Below are positions 44,301 through 52,464 of a stretch of 64,000 bases of DNA, piece after piece. This stretch comes from an uncultured Geobacter sp. (GTDB taxonomy: Bacteria > Desulfobacterota > Desulfuromonadia > Geobacterales > CAIOGM01). Position 1 is the stretch's first letter. Each line of letters opens with the position of its first letter. The stretch spans positions 1-64,000 of the forward strand of contig CAIUWK010000026.1 of the NCBI GenBank assembly GCA_903902855.1, in the 5' to 3' direction. The notes below the pieces were generated by a model. It had not been told where the DNA came from. It was given only the letters and a program-made list of their open reading frames with translations, and did no database searches. A program made the translations under genes and the position numbers.

Positions 44301-44782
44301 TCACGATTGCCGGTAACGGCACCATCAACAGCACCCCGTCCGGATTTGCCTGCGGCAGTGGTAGCTGTTCGACGAAGTATCTCAGCGGTACTCTCTTATC
44401 GCTCCTGGCAACTCTGAGCGCTGACTCGACCATAACTACCTGGAGCGGAGCGTGTAGTGGCAGTAAAGAGTGCAACCTCACCATGGACGGCGACAAAAAT
44501 GTCGGTGCAACCTTCGCCGCCGCTCCCAAGGTAAAAGTCAACGCCAGAGCATTTGCCACCCTCTCTGAAGCGTATAATCACCCTGACACGACGAACGGTT
44601 CTTTCATCCGGATGCTGGACGGGATCGAGGTGGGACCGCTGACGGCAAACAAAGAGATCATGGTGACCCTGAGCGGGGGGGAGAATGCGACCTATGACGC
44701 ACAGCCCGGCAACTCAATAATTCAAGGGAGTTGTCTTGTTCAGAAGGGGACTGTCATCATGAATCGTGTGACGGTGCGGTAG
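41330..44782 (+). CDS. Secreted RCC1-repeat beta-propeller adhesin-like protein
   Basis: A 1150-residue exported protein. After a signal peptide and a Big_5-type Ig domain (ITPPTIMAVTPSDQAVGV region), 13 RCC1-type repeats of 39 residues run from about residue 100 to 610, each with a VVAWG-N-SG/YGQ-TVPAGLSG core, forming one or two beta-propellers. A second Ig-type strand region and beta repeats with FKGWAGACSG and WSGACSGSKEC follow. The last about 85 residues (APKVKVNARAFATLSEAY to MNRVTVR) are homologous to the C-terminus of DGR target 2. Probably a surface protein binding proteins or glycans; partner unknown. GGAAAAGAGG precedes the ATG. Confidence 0.85.
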   Translation: MNMETGRNYLLLLTRMLMVLSLVTLAAPCATYAIAAVTPPTIMAVTPSDQAVGVAVTTPVTAMFSHDMDSASITTGSFTISRTIGIKAIAAGGSRTVALKGDGTVVDWGANTSGQSTVPAGLSGVTAVAAGYGHTVALMGDGTVVTWGDNTYGKTTVPAGLSGVTAIAAGGSHTVVLKDDGTVVAWGDNWYGQVTVPAGLTEVTAIAAGSGHTVALKDDGTVVAWGCNDSGQITVPAGLSGVIAIAAGGSHTVALKGDGTVVAWGDNSYYQTTVPTGLSGVTAIVTGTNHTVALKGDGTVVAWGDNSYGETMVPAGLSGVTAIAAGGDHTLALKWDGTMVLWGDNDSGQSTIPASLSGVTAIATGFGHTVALKGNGVVVAWGKNDYGQSTVPAGLSGVTAVAAGSGYTVALKGDGTVVAWGENSYGQMTVPVGLSGVIAIAAGGSHMVALKGDGTVVAWGGNDSGQTTVPAGLSGVAAIAVGSGHTVALKDDGTVVAWGCNDSGQITVPAGLSGVIAIAAGGSHTVALKGDGTVVVWGDNSSGQSTVPAGLSGVIAIAAGWSHTVALKSDGTVVAWGNNWYGETTVPAGLSGVTVIAAGGYHTVALKGDGTVAWDSDSFITSPLSIYDFVVPGTISYNPATRTATYTPSTPLTVGITYLVTVNTGVKALNGSHPAADTTWSFSAGIPVDGQCGSDSGATLTGPPVNLCAAGTPYNLTGIGPWAWTCRGSYSMSDAGCSAGIQTNVLTVTTSGVGAVTATPGPLTWSGATGAAVYNYGTSVTLIPNPTALSTSGVIFKGWAGACSGMGNPANNNACSITMTTATGVTATFGPAPITITTTAGSGGSITPTTIVDYGSTITVTVTPAIGYHIATVVVDGLSQTVADPKNFSAGFDNVTANHTVSAGFAIDTFTVTFSSGGNGSLTGSTTQSVTYGGSSSPVTAAPDSGYHFVTWTGAGGVVTGSAASLMVGNVTNDITVTANFAQDIYYTLNLTIAGNGTINSTPSGFACGSGSCSTKYLSGTLLSLLATLSADSTITTWSGACSGSKECNLTMDGDKNVGATFAAAPKVKVNARAFATLSEAYNHPDTTNGSFIRMLDGIEVGPLTANKEIMVTLSGGENATYDAQPGNSIIQGSCLVQKGTVIMNRVTVR
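41632..43160 (+). repeat. Thirteen 117-bp in-gene tandem repeats (RCC1 units)
   Basis: Each unit codes for 39 residues. Units 4-5 (around 41954-42118) and 11-12 (around 42776-42940) are almost identical over about 165 bases, with more divergence from other units, which points to a recent internal duplication or gene conversion. Confidence 0.85.
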
Positions 44783-44844
44783 GGGAGGTGGGGAGAGCCG
44801 GATGTAGAGTGTACACCGGGTTGATGGTGCGCAGCACAAACCCC

Positions 44845-44885
44845 GTCTGAACCATGATTTTCAGTATTCAAGGATTGGCAGGATT
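44845..44885. repeat. Dispersed repeat with GGATTGGCAGGAT core, copy 2
   Basis: Second copy of the repeat at 34555-34595, in the 356-base spacer after the RCC1 gene. The rest of that spacer holds the 18-base inverted motif (44970-44987) and the 87-bp repeat; no gene is seen. Confidence 0.65.
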
Positions 44886-45016
44886 CTGTTGTCGAGAAAG
44901 TTGGTAACGGTTCAGTTCAGTGCCGATGCGTGACTATTGTAACCCTTCCTGTCCTCCCGCCTTCGGCTCCCTTCGACTTCGCTCAGGGCAGGTCGCTCAG
45001 GGCATGCTTAACCCAA

Positions 45017-45103
45017 GGGGAGGGACGTACTGAGTGACGGTGACGTCAAGGACTCCCTCTCTTGAGACAAGAGGGGGTCGGGGGGGAGTTATGATGACCG
45101 GGG
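45017..45103 (+). repeat. 87-bp direct repeat, copy 2
   Basis: Matches 40551-40637 in the same orientation. It ends about 35 bases before the thioesterase start codon. Confidence 0.85.
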
Positions 45104-45138
45104 TGCAGTTGCAACGTGGAATCATACAGGAGGAGTAC

Positions 45139-45558
45139 ATGGAACAGATAAAGAGCTTTTTTTCTTCCCAAGACAAGTTTGCCCGCCATAACGGGATAGA
45201 ACTGCTGGATGTTGCGCCGGGGTGGGCCAGGGTCAGCATGGCGATTGCCCCCTACCACTTGAACGGCGCGAAAACAGTCCATGGTGGCGCCATCTTTACC
45301 CTGGCCGATTTTGCCTTTGCCGTGGCGTCCAACTCTCACGGTACGCTGGCCATGGGGATTACTACCAGCGTCTCCTTTGTGAAGAGTGCGACCAAGGGGA
45401 CTCTCTATGCCGAAGCCCGGGAGTTGGCTCTCAATCCCAAGCTGGCTTCCTATCACGTTATAGTAACCGACGATGCCGGTTCCGTGATCGCACTGTTTCA
45501 GGGGACGGTCTACCGCAAGAAAGAGCCCCTCATCCCTCCCGATTTTTCCCCGGAGTAA
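45139..45558 (+). CDS. PaaI-family hotdog thioesterase
   Basis: A 139-residue hotdog-fold protein. The active-site region is VHGGAIFTLADFAFAVASN, typical of PaaI/YdiI-like acyl-CoA thioesterases, and GITTSVSFVKSATKGTLYAEA follows. It should hydrolyse an acyl- or aryl-CoA in the cytoplasm; the substrate is unknown. ATG 45139 with AGGAGGAG immediately upstream is clearly the start; the same frame runs further upstream through the 87-bp repeat but is not coding. Confidence 0.9.
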   Translation: MEQIKSFFSSQDKFARHNGIELLDVAPGWARVSMAIAPYHLNGAKTVHGGAIFTLADFAFAVASNSHGTLAMGITTSVSFVKSATKGTLYAEARELALNPKLASYHVIVTDDAGSVIALFQGTVYRKKEPLIPPDFSPE

Positions 45559-45710
45559 TCCTTCCACCCATCGACAGGCCCAGGCAGTTTTCAGGTCGGT
45601 AACCCATTTTTATTTCCATACGGCTCTCTTCTTCTGGTATTATGTCCGGCTTACCCGCCGGACAGGAGCAGGCTATACCCCTGTGTCGCTCCGGCAAAGG
45701 AAATATCACC

Positions 45711-46253
45711 ATGGCTCTCCCCTCAACGATCTATCGGGTCTCCATCCAACTCTCCAATGTGGATCGTGGCGTTTACGAAGCTCTCACGACTACGGCGGCC
45801 CGGCATCCCTCGGAAACCGCCGAGCGGTTGGTGACCCGGCTGCTGGCCTATGCCCTCTTTTATGAGCCTGAGCTCATCTTCACCAAGGGGGTATCCGCCG
45901 GGGACGAGCCGGATCTCTGGGTGAAAGGGGCCGATGGGCGAGTACTCCTCTGGGTAGAGGTGGGGCTCCCTGAATCGGAGCGGCTCCTCAAGGCGTGTCG
46001 TCACGCGGAACGGGTGGTGCTGGTGGCCTGCGGGAACTCCCTTCCCCACTGGGAACGCCAGCAACTCCGGAAGTTGACGACTGCGGCCAATCTTACCGTC
46101 ATCTCCTTTGATCAGTCGTTCATCAACCGTCTTGCCTCCCTGGTGGCGCGGGTCATCTCTTGGGAATTCACCCTCAGTGACGGCGTCATCTACCTCACCG
46201 CCGCCGGTGAGAGCCTGGAAACCCTCCTCCCTGTCCGGATCGGAACCTACTGA
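45711..46253 (+). CDS. yaeQ: YaeQ-family protein
   Basis: The 180-residue protein matches YaeQ in length (181 in E. coli) and features: STIYRVSIQLSNVDRGVYEA at the start, RLLAYALFYEPELIFTKGVS, then DEPDLWVKGADGRVLLWVEVGLP. YaeQ has a PD-(D/E)xK nuclease-like fold; its function is unsettled. ATG 45711 is preceded by AAAGGA; the upstream extension of the frame is dropped. A topoisomerase gene starts 25 bases after its stop. Confidence 0.92.
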   Translation: MALPSTIYRVSIQLSNVDRGVYEALTTTAARHPSETAERLVTRLLAYALFYEPELIFTKGVSAGDEPDLWVKGADGRVLLWVEVGLPESERLLKACRHAERVVLVACGNSLPHWERQQLRKLTTAANLTVISFDQSFINRLASLVARVISWEFTLSDGVIYLTAAGESLETLLPVRIGTY

Positions 46254-46278
46254 CCAGAGAAAGAAGAGCGCGCCCCCC

Positions 46279-48105
46279 ATGCTGATTATTGTCGAGTCTC
46301 CCACCAAGGCCAAGAAGATCCGGTCGCTTCTCAAGGTGAAGACCCTTTCCACGGTAGGACACTTCAAGGATCTCCCCGACTCCGCCCTGGGGGTTGACCT
46401 TGCCACCTATGAGCCGACCTTTGTCTATCACGAGAAGAAACGGCATCTCCCTGAGGAGCTTCGCGCCGCAGCCGCGGGGGAGGTGGTGATGCTGGCCGGT
46501 GACCCTGATCGGGAAGGGTATGCCATCAGCCGTCATGTGTATGACGAGGTGAAGGATGTGGCCAAGGAGTGCCGCCGGATGGAGATCTACGAAGTCACGG
46601 AAAAGGGACTCACGGAGGCCTTGGCCAAGGCAGCGCTCTTCACCGAGACCAACGCCGGGCTCTATCACGCCTTTCTCGGTCGCCGGGTGGGGGACCGTCT
46701 GGTGGGGTATATCCTCTCCCCCATTGCCAGCCGCGCTCTCAAGGCTTCGTGCAGCGTGGGACGGGTCCAGTCCCCGGCGGTCCGTCTGGTGGTGGACCGG
46801 GAGCGGGAGATCCGCGCCTTCACCCCGGCCCCCTACTGGATTCTGAGTATCCAGCTCACCAAGGGTGAGGCGACCTTTACCGCCTACCACCTGAAGGGAA
46901 AGTTTCAGCGGCAGGAGGATGCCGCACTCCTCATGGCCGCCATCCGGGAGCAGAGCCACGCCCTCACCGAGAAGGTGGAGCGAAAGGAGGTGAAGCAGTC
47001 CCCCAAGCCTCCCTTCACCACGGTGGACCTGCAGGCCGCCGCCGCGTCCCGGCTGAAGTTCACCCCGGAACAGACCATGAAGCTCGCCCAAGGGCTGTTC
47101 GACCAGGGGCTGATTACCTATCATCGCACCGACTCGGTGCGGATGGACGAGGCGTTCATCGCCGAGATCCGGGAGTTTTTGGGCAAAGCCCTGGGGAAAG
47201 CTTATCTGCCGGCCAAGCCCAACGAGTTCAAATCCAAAAATTCCCAGGCCGAGGCCCACGAGGGGATCAGGCCGACTCATATCCACTCGGTGGCCGAGAT
47301 CTCCACCCGCATCGCCGCCGAGCGGCTCAGCGCCGACCATGCCCGGATCTACGACCTGATCTTCCGCCGGGCCGTGGCCAGCCAGATGGCGCCGGCCCGC
47401 TACGACGCCACGAACCTCCGGTTCGATGTGGCAGGGGAGAAGTTCAAGGCCACCGGACGGGTGCTCACCTTTGACGGTTTTCTCAAGGTGTACAACAGCG
47501 ATGCGGTGGAGGAGAAGGATAAAGGGGGGGATGACGAAAAGACACAGGAGCTTCCGCCGCTTACCGTGGGGGAACTGGTCCCCAAGGAGGGGGAAAGCCT
47601 GGAGGAGAAGAAGACCAAGCCGCCGGGGCGTTTCACCCTGGGCTCCCTGGTGAAGGAACTGGAACGGCTGGGGATCGGTCGTCCCTCCACCTACGCCGCT
47701 ATTACCAGGAACATCATGGATCGGGGGTACGTGAAGGAAGAGAAGGGGAAGGTGGTCCCCCTGCCGCCGGGAGAGACGCTCATCGACTACCTGAGCCGGC
47801 AGCATGCCTGGGTGATCGATTATGCCCTCACCGGTCGTATGGAAAGTTTTCTTGACCGGGTGGTGGAGAACCAGGAGAGCTGGCAGCGTTTCTGCAAGGG
47901 GGTGCACCAGAAGATGGGGTATGTGGTCCCTCCGGTGCGGAACTCCGCCGGTGGTCCCAGCGAGGCTCAGCTCCGTTATGCCGGTGACCTGGCAACGAGA
48001 CAGCAGCTGACCATCCCCCCGGAGACCCTGCTGTCGGGTCCGGCGCTCTCCAGCTGGATAGCTGCCGCTCTTGCCGCGGGAAAGAATAGCAGTGAAGAAA
48101 AATAA
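46279..48105 (+). CDS. topA: Type IA DNA topoisomerase, short form without zinc fingers
   Basis: The 608-residue enzyme relaxes negative supercoils. The Toprim domain starts MLIIVESPTKAKKIRSLL and has the DPDREGYAIS acidic triad; the nucleophile tyrosine is in GLITYHRTDSVRMDEAFI; EAHEGIRPTH and GIGRPSTYAAI complete the core. It ends soon after the core (VVENQESWQRFCKGVH) without the C-terminal Cys4 zinc-finger domains of standard TopA (about 765 or more residues). It may be an accessory topoisomerase beside a full-length one elsewhere. ATG 46279 begins directly at the Toprim strand; longer frames overlap yaeQ. Confidence 0.88.
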   Translation: MLIIVESPTKAKKIRSLLKVKTLSTVGHFKDLPDSALGVDLATYEPTFVYHEKKRHLPEELRAAAAGEVVMLAGDPDREGYAISRHVYDEVKDVAKECRRMEIYEVTEKGLTEALAKAALFTETNAGLYHAFLGRRVGDRLVGYILSPIASRALKASCSVGRVQSPAVRLVVDREREIRAFTPAPYWILSIQLTKGEATFTAYHLKGKFQRQEDAALLMAAIREQSHALTEKVERKEVKQSPKPPFTTVDLQAAAASRLKFTPEQTMKLAQGLFDQGLITYHRTDSVRMDEAFIAEIREFLGKALGKAYLPAKPNEFKSKNSQAEAHEGIRPTHIHSVAEISTRIAAERLSADHARIYDLIFRRAVASQMAPARYDATNLRFDVAGEKFKATGRVLTFDGFLKVYNSDAVEEKDKGGDDEKTQELPPLTVGELVPKEGESLEEKKTKPPGRFTLGSLVKELERLGIGRPSTYAAITRNIMDRGYVKEEKGKVVPLPPGETLIDYLSRQHAWVIDYALTGRMESFLDRVVENQESWQRFCKGVHQKMGYVVPPVRNSAGGPSEAQLRYAGDLATRQQLTIPPETLLSGPALSSWIAAALAAGKNSSEEK

Positions 48106-48137
48106 CAAAAAACCTTATCTATCATCCGGAGGCATCA

Positions 48138-49625
48138 ATGCACTCACTTCGTAAAAGCGGTATCCTGCTCCACCCAACTTCTCTGCCGGGGAGCGGCGGC
48201 ATCGGCTCTCTGGGGGGCGAAGCCCGCGCCTTCATCGACTTTCTTGCCCAGGCTGGGCAGTCACTCTGGCAGCTGCTGCCGCTGGGGCCCACCGGTTTCG
48301 GTAATTCTCCCTACTCCTGCTATTCCGCCTTTGCCGGCAATCCGCTGCTCATCAACTGCGAGATCCTGGCGGAAGAGGGTGACCTTGGCGCCCAGGAGTG
48401 CGGTGATCAGGATGGGGAGGAGCAGGTGGAGTACCCGGTGGTGCAGGAGCGGAAACTGCGGCTGCTGCGCAAGGGGGCCGACGCCTTTTTTGCCGGAGAG
48501 GATAGGGCGAGGCAGGATGAGTTTCTGGCGTTTCGGGAGAATACCCCTTGGCTTCAGGACTTTACCCTCTTCATGGCGCTGAAGGAGCAGTTCGGCGGGG
48601 CCTGCTGGAACGACTGGCCAGCCGAGCTCCGCGACCGTACCCCTGCCTCCCTGGCGGAGTACGGCTCTCTCCTGGCCTATGAAGTTAAGGTCCTCTGCTA
48701 TCTCCAGTGGCAGTTTTTCCGGCAATGGCGCGGCATCAGGGAGTATGCCGCCGGAAAGGGGATCGAGATCGTGGGGGACCTGCCGATCTTTGTCGCCTAC
48801 GACTCCGCCGAGGTCTGGGCGAACCCCACCCTGTTCAAGCTGGACTCTGCGGGGATTCCCACGGTGATCGCCGGCGTGCCGCCGGATTATTTCAGCCCCA
48901 CCGGTCAGCTCTGGGGAAATCCGCACTATGATTGGGATGCTCTGGCGGCCACCGGTTACGCCTGGTGGATTCAGCGGATGCGCAACTCTCTGGAGTTGTA
49001 CGATATCGTCCGTATTGATCACTTTCGGGGATTTGCCGCCAGTTGGGAGGTCCCCTTCGGGGATGACACTGCCATCAACGGCCGATGGGTGGCTGGTCCG
49101 GGGCCGGCACTCTTTCAGGCCCTGGAGGTGGCCCTGGGGAAGATGCCGATCATTGCCGAGGATCTGGGGGTCATCACCCCCGACGTGGAGGAGCTACGGG
49201 ATAGTTTCGCCTTCCCCGGGATGAAGATTCTCCATTTTGCCTTTGATTCCGGGCCGGATAACCAGTATCTCCCTCATAATCATCTCCGGCAAGCGGTGGT
49301 CTACACGGGCACCCATGACAACGACACCACCGCAGGGTGGTTCGCCAAGCTTCCGGAGCAGGAACAGCGGCAGGTCCGGCGATACCTGCAGTACCAGGGG
49401 GATGATATGGTCTGGGAGCTGATCCGGACGGCGCTGGCTTCGGTGGCGGAGACTGCCATCATCCCCCTGCAGGATCTCCTCACGCTGGGGAGTGACAGCC
49501 GGATGAACATGCCCGGCACCGTGGGGAGTAACTGGTCATGGCGTTATCGCCGAGGTGAACTCACCCCACCCTTGGCGGACCGCCTGGCCGATTTCACCGA
49601 ACTGTATGGCCGGAAGCGACGCTAA
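48138..49625 (+). CDS. malQ: 4-alpha-glucanotransferase (amylomaltase)
   Basis: MalQ (GH77) transfers alpha-1,4-glucan segments in glycogen/maltodextrin metabolism. The 495-residue protein starts with RKSGILLHPTSLPGSGGIGS and contains GDLPIFVAYDSAEVWANP, the nucleophile region IVRIDHFRGFAASW, the acid/base IIAEDLGVITPDVE and TGTHDNDTTAGWF. Length is typical for the short bacterial amylomaltases (about 500). A GGAGGCATCA site precedes the ATG. Confidence 0.96.
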   Translation: MHSLRKSGILLHPTSLPGSGGIGSLGGEARAFIDFLAQAGQSLWQLLPLGPTGFGNSPYSCYSAFAGNPLLINCEILAEEGDLGAQECGDQDGEEQVEYPVVQERKLRLLRKGADAFFAGEDRARQDEFLAFRENTPWLQDFTLFMALKEQFGGACWNDWPAELRDRTPASLAEYGSLLAYEVKVLCYLQWQFFRQWRGIREYAAGKGIEIVGDLPIFVAYDSAEVWANPTLFKLDSAGIPTVIAGVPPDYFSPTGQLWGNPHYDWDALAATGYAWWIQRMRNSLELYDIVRIDHFRGFAASWEVPFGDDTAINGRWVAGPGPALFQALEVALGKMPIIAEDLGVITPDVEELRDSFAFPGMKILHFAFDSGPDNQYLPHNHLRQAVVYTGTHDNDTTAGWFAKLPEQEQRQVRRYLQYQGDDMVWELIRTALASVAETAIIPLQDLLTLGSDSRMNMPGTVGSNWSWRYRRGELTPPLADRLADFTELYGRKRR

Positions 49626-49636
49626 TCATTTTGTTG

Positions 49637-49665
49637 TTGACTTAAAGGGTATGGTATACGACTAT
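49637..49665 (+). promoter_or_regulatory. Candidate sigma-70 promoter of metY
   Basis: TTGACT (49637-49642) and GACTAT (49660-49665) with 17-base spacing, about 50 bases before the metY start. No riboswitch-like structure is recognised in the short leader. Confidence 0.4.
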
Positions 49666-49715
49666 CGTCAGTAGACAAAATACATATTCTTACTTGACAA
49701 CTGAAGGAGAAGCAG

Positions 49716-51002
49716 ATGAGCGAGATAAAACATAGCCTTGAAACAGTCGCCCTTCACGCCGGCCAGAGCGCGGACCCCACGACTCTCTCCCGGGCCGTCC
49801 CCATTTACCAGACCTCCTCCTATGTTTTCCGGAGCAGCGAGCATGCGGCCAACCTCTTCGGCCTCAAGGAGTTCGGGAATATCTACACGCGGCTCATGAA
49901 TCCCACCACGGATGTCTTGGAGCAGCGACTGGCCCAGCTTGACGGCGGGGTGGGGGCGCTGGCCTTTGCCTCGGGGCAGGCCGCCATTACCGCCGCCATC
50001 CTGAATATTACCAAGGCGGGGGAGAATATCATCTCCACCAGTTATCTCTACGGCGGCACCTACAATCTCTTTCACTACACCCTGCCGCGGCTGGGGATTC
50101 AGGTGAAATTCATCGACAGTTCGGACCCGGAGAACGTCAGGTCTGCTATTGATGATCGGACCCGTCTCGTCTACACCGAATCCGTGGGGAACCCCAAGAA
50201 CAATGTGGATGATTTCGAGGCCATTGCCGCGGTTGCCCACGAAGCCGGCATCCCCTTTATGGTGGACAACACCGTGACCACCCCCTACCTGTTCCGGCCG
50301 CTGGAGCATGGCGCCGATATCGTGGTCTACTCCCTCACCAAGTTCATCAGCGGCCACGGCACCAGCATCGGCGGGGCCGTGGTGGATGGCGGGACCTTCT
50401 CCTGGAACAACGGCAAGTTTCCCGAGTTCTCCCAGCCGGAACCCTCCTACCATGGGATCAACTTCTGGGACGCCCTGGGGGCTCTCTCCTACATCGTCCG
50501 GTTGCGGGTGACGATTCTTCGCGACATGGGGGGGTGCCTCTCTCCCTTCAACTCCTTCCAGATCATCCAGGGGGTGGAGACCCTGCATGTCCGGATGGCC
50601 CGGCACGTGGAGAACGCGCAAAAAGTGGCTCTCTGGCTGGAGCAGCATCCCCTGGTCACCTGGGTCAACTATCCCGGGCTCCCCTCACACAAGGACCATG
50701 CCAGAGCGAAGCGGTACCTCCCCAACGGCGCCGGAGCCATCATCGGTTTTGGGATCAAGGGGGGGAGCGAGGCGGGGAAAAAGTTCATCGACAGCGTAAA
50801 GCTGCTGTCGCACTTGGCAAATATCGGCGACGCCAAGAGTCTGGTGATCCACCCGGCATCCACCACCCATCAGCAGCTTTCCAGCGAGGAGCAGCTCTCC
50901 ACCGGTGTGACGCCGGATTTCATCCGACTCTCCGTGGGGATCGAGAATGTGGCGGATATCATCGCCGATATCGACCAGGCGCTTGAGGCGTCCCAGCTGT
51001 AG
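49716..51002 (+). CDS. metY: O-acetylhomoserine sulfhydrylase
   Basis: MetY makes homocysteine (or methionine) from O-acetylhomoserine and sulfide with PLP. The 428-residue protein has [15 protein letters not shown], the [15 protein letters not shown] and [20 protein letters not shown] substrate region, the PLP lysine in [20 protein letters not shown], and the late motif [14 protein letters not shown]. The length fits the family (about 425-430) and distinguishes it from the shorter cystathionine enzymes (about 380-400). GAAGGAGAAG precedes the ATG. Confidence 0.95.
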   Translation: MSEIKHSLETVALHAGQSADPTTLSRAVPIYQTSSYVFRSSEHAANLFGLKEFGNIYTRLMNPTTDVLEQRLAQLDGGVGALAFASGQAAITAAILNITKAGENIISTSYLYGGTYNLFHYTLPRLGIQVKFIDSSDPENVRSAIDDRTRLVYTESVGNPKNNVDDFEAIAAVAHEAGIPFMVDNTVTTPYLFRPLEHGADIVVYSLTKFISGHGTSIGGAVVDGGTFSWNNGKFPEFSQPEPSYHGINFWDALGALSYIVRLRVTILRDMGGCLSPFNSFQIIQGVETLHVRMARHVENAQKVALWLEQHPLVTWVNYPGLPSHKDHARAKRYLPNGAGAIIGFGIKGGSEAGKKFIDSVKLLSHLANIGDAKSLVIHPASTTHQQLSSEEQLSTGVTPDFIRLSVGIENVADIIADIDQALEASQL

Positions 51003-51009
51003 TATAGGC

Positions 51010-51106
51010 AAGGCTGAAGGCTGAAGACTGAAGCGTCTCAGGAAAACCTCTGCAAGACAATGACGGCGACTCATACGAAACGGTTTTAACTTTCAGCCTT
51101 CAGCCT
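51010..51106. repeat. Inverted GGCTGAA/TTCAGCC repeat pair after metY
   Basis: AAGGCTGAAGGCTGAAGACT (51010-51029) is mirrored by TTTCAGCCTTCAGCCT (51091-51106), as in the spacer at 26883-26983. Confidence 0.7.
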
Positions 51107-51131
51107 AAACACCTGACTATTCTATAACCAG

Positions 51132-51163
51132 AAAGGCCGCTTCCCGGAGGGAGGCGGCCTTTG
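51132..51163. terminator. Bidirectional intrinsic terminator
   Basis: AAAGGCCGCTTCCC pairs with GGGAGGCGGCCTTT around GGA; A-run on one side and T-run on the other. It separates the convergent metY and coiled-coil genes. Confidence 0.85.
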
Positions 51164-51172
51164 TCTAAAGAG

Positions 51173-52384
51173 TCATTTGAGCTTTCCGCACATGAACGGC
51201 TCTCTTTCACGCTGCATGAGGGGCGTATAGATCTCCAGCGCAGTGTTCAATACCGTGTACCCCTCGGGGCAGGCGCCGAAACTCGGCAGGCAACCGTCTC
51301 CGCATTCCCACCCTGAGGTCTCCACCTGACCCGCATCGATCTCAAGAGAGCCGAAGCCGGGATTGGAGTAGAAGACGTGGAGCTTGGTGGAGCAGTTGTT
51401 CCGGTACGCCAGCCAGTTGTGCAGTTTGGTATTGATGAAGGTCGTGATGCAGTCGGTGGCCGGCTTTGCGAAGGTATAATTTTTTCTCTCGTCACTCTCG
51501 CCCCGTTCGTCCCGGGAAGCCGAGGGGGTGATCTCACGGAACTCCTGCCTGGCCAGGTCAAGGGGGCTTTCCTGCTGCTTCTTTCCTGTCTCTTCCATCG
51601 GTTGCCGGGCGGGCTGCTCCTGCTTGCGCTCCTGCAGCGCCCGGAGCTGTGCTTCCCGCTCCCGCGCCTGCTCGCTCCGGCGCTGCTCCTCATCCTGTTT
51701 CTGCTTGCGCGCCAGTTCCGACCTAAGCTCCTCAACCTGTTTCTGATTACGCGCCAGCTCCGACCTAAGCTCTTGATCCTGTTTCTGTTTTCGTGCCTGC
51801 TCCGACCTAAGCTCTTCAACCTGTTTCTGTTTTCGTGCCTGCTCCGACCGTAGTTCCTTTTCTTTTTTCTGCTTGCGCGGCTGCTCGTTCCGACGCACTT
51901 CATCCCGTTTCTGTTTTCGTGCCTGCTCCGATCGAAGCTCCTCTTCTTTTTTCTGAGTGCGCGTCTGCTCCGCCTGTCGCAGCTCATCCTGTTGCGGCCG
52001 GATCTGCTCCTGCCGTACCTGGTGCTGCAGCAGTCCAGGCTCGGCGAGGACCCGTACCGAAACCTCCTCCAGGGCCATGCCGGAGACGCTGAACGCGGCA
52101 GATATGTTTTCTCCCGGTTGCAGCTTAACCCGCTGGATCACGTTCTTCAGACTCTTGCCTGAATCCCACGTGATGGTGACCTCAGTCATAAGCGGCTCTT
52201 CATAATTGCTCATAATGCGCCAGAGCAAGGCGCACTCTTTTCTTGAGCTCGTGCACTCACTTCGATGACTGAACTGGAGGCCATTCAGCTTGCCGTCGCT
52301 CAGTTTCGCCCACGGTGTCCATTCGTCGGCAGTGGACCAGACAGGTAGCAAGAGAAAAAGACCAGCCATAATAAGCTGTTTCAT
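51173..52384 (-). CDS. Secreted coiled-coil protein of unknown function
   Basis: A 403-residue exported protein: signal peptide MKQLIMAGLFLLLPVWSTA, a beta-rich N-terminal domain (WTPWAKLSDGKLNGLQFSHR), then a roughly 150-residue highly charged helix of degenerate units such as LRSEQARKQKQVEE, predicted to be a long coiled coil or single alpha helix, and a cysteine-containing C-terminal domain (CSTKLHVFYSNPGFGSLEID, GWECGDGCLP). No family is recognised. The repeats at DNA level suggest length variation. The SUMF1-like gene lies 80 bases upstream on the same strand, so they may be cotranscribed. Confidence 0.7.
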   Translation of the reverse strand: MKQLIMAGLFLLLPVWSTADEWTPWAKLSDGKLNGLQFSHRSECTSSRKECALLWRIMSNYEEPLMTEVTITWDSGKSLKNVIQRVKLQPGENISAAFSVSGMALEEVSVRVLAEPGLLQHQVRQEQIRPQQDELRQAEQTRTQKKEEELRSEQARKQKRDEVRRNEQPRKQKKEKELRSEQARKQKQVEELRSEQARKQKQDQELRSELARNQKQVEELRSELARKQKQDEEQRRSEQAREREAQLRALQERKQEQPARQPMEETGKKQQESPLDLARQEFREITPSASRDERGESDERKNYTFAKPATDCITTFINTKLHNWLAYRNNCSTKLHVFYSNPGFGSLEIDAGQVETSGWECGDGCLPSFGACPEGYTVLNTALEIYTPLMQREREPFMCGKLK

Positions 52385-52464
52385 GCCCCTCCCTCTCCAG
52401 GAGCGTTGAAAATATCCCCGGGTTTGATCCAGACAAGATGAAGTCGGAACTCACAAGCCCGGAA

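Noticed and set aside
46195-48108. Long minus-strand open frame opposite the topoisomerase gene (637 codons)
   Set aside because: Shadow frame; the plus strand carries all topoisomerase motifs and the antisense product has no recognisable domain.
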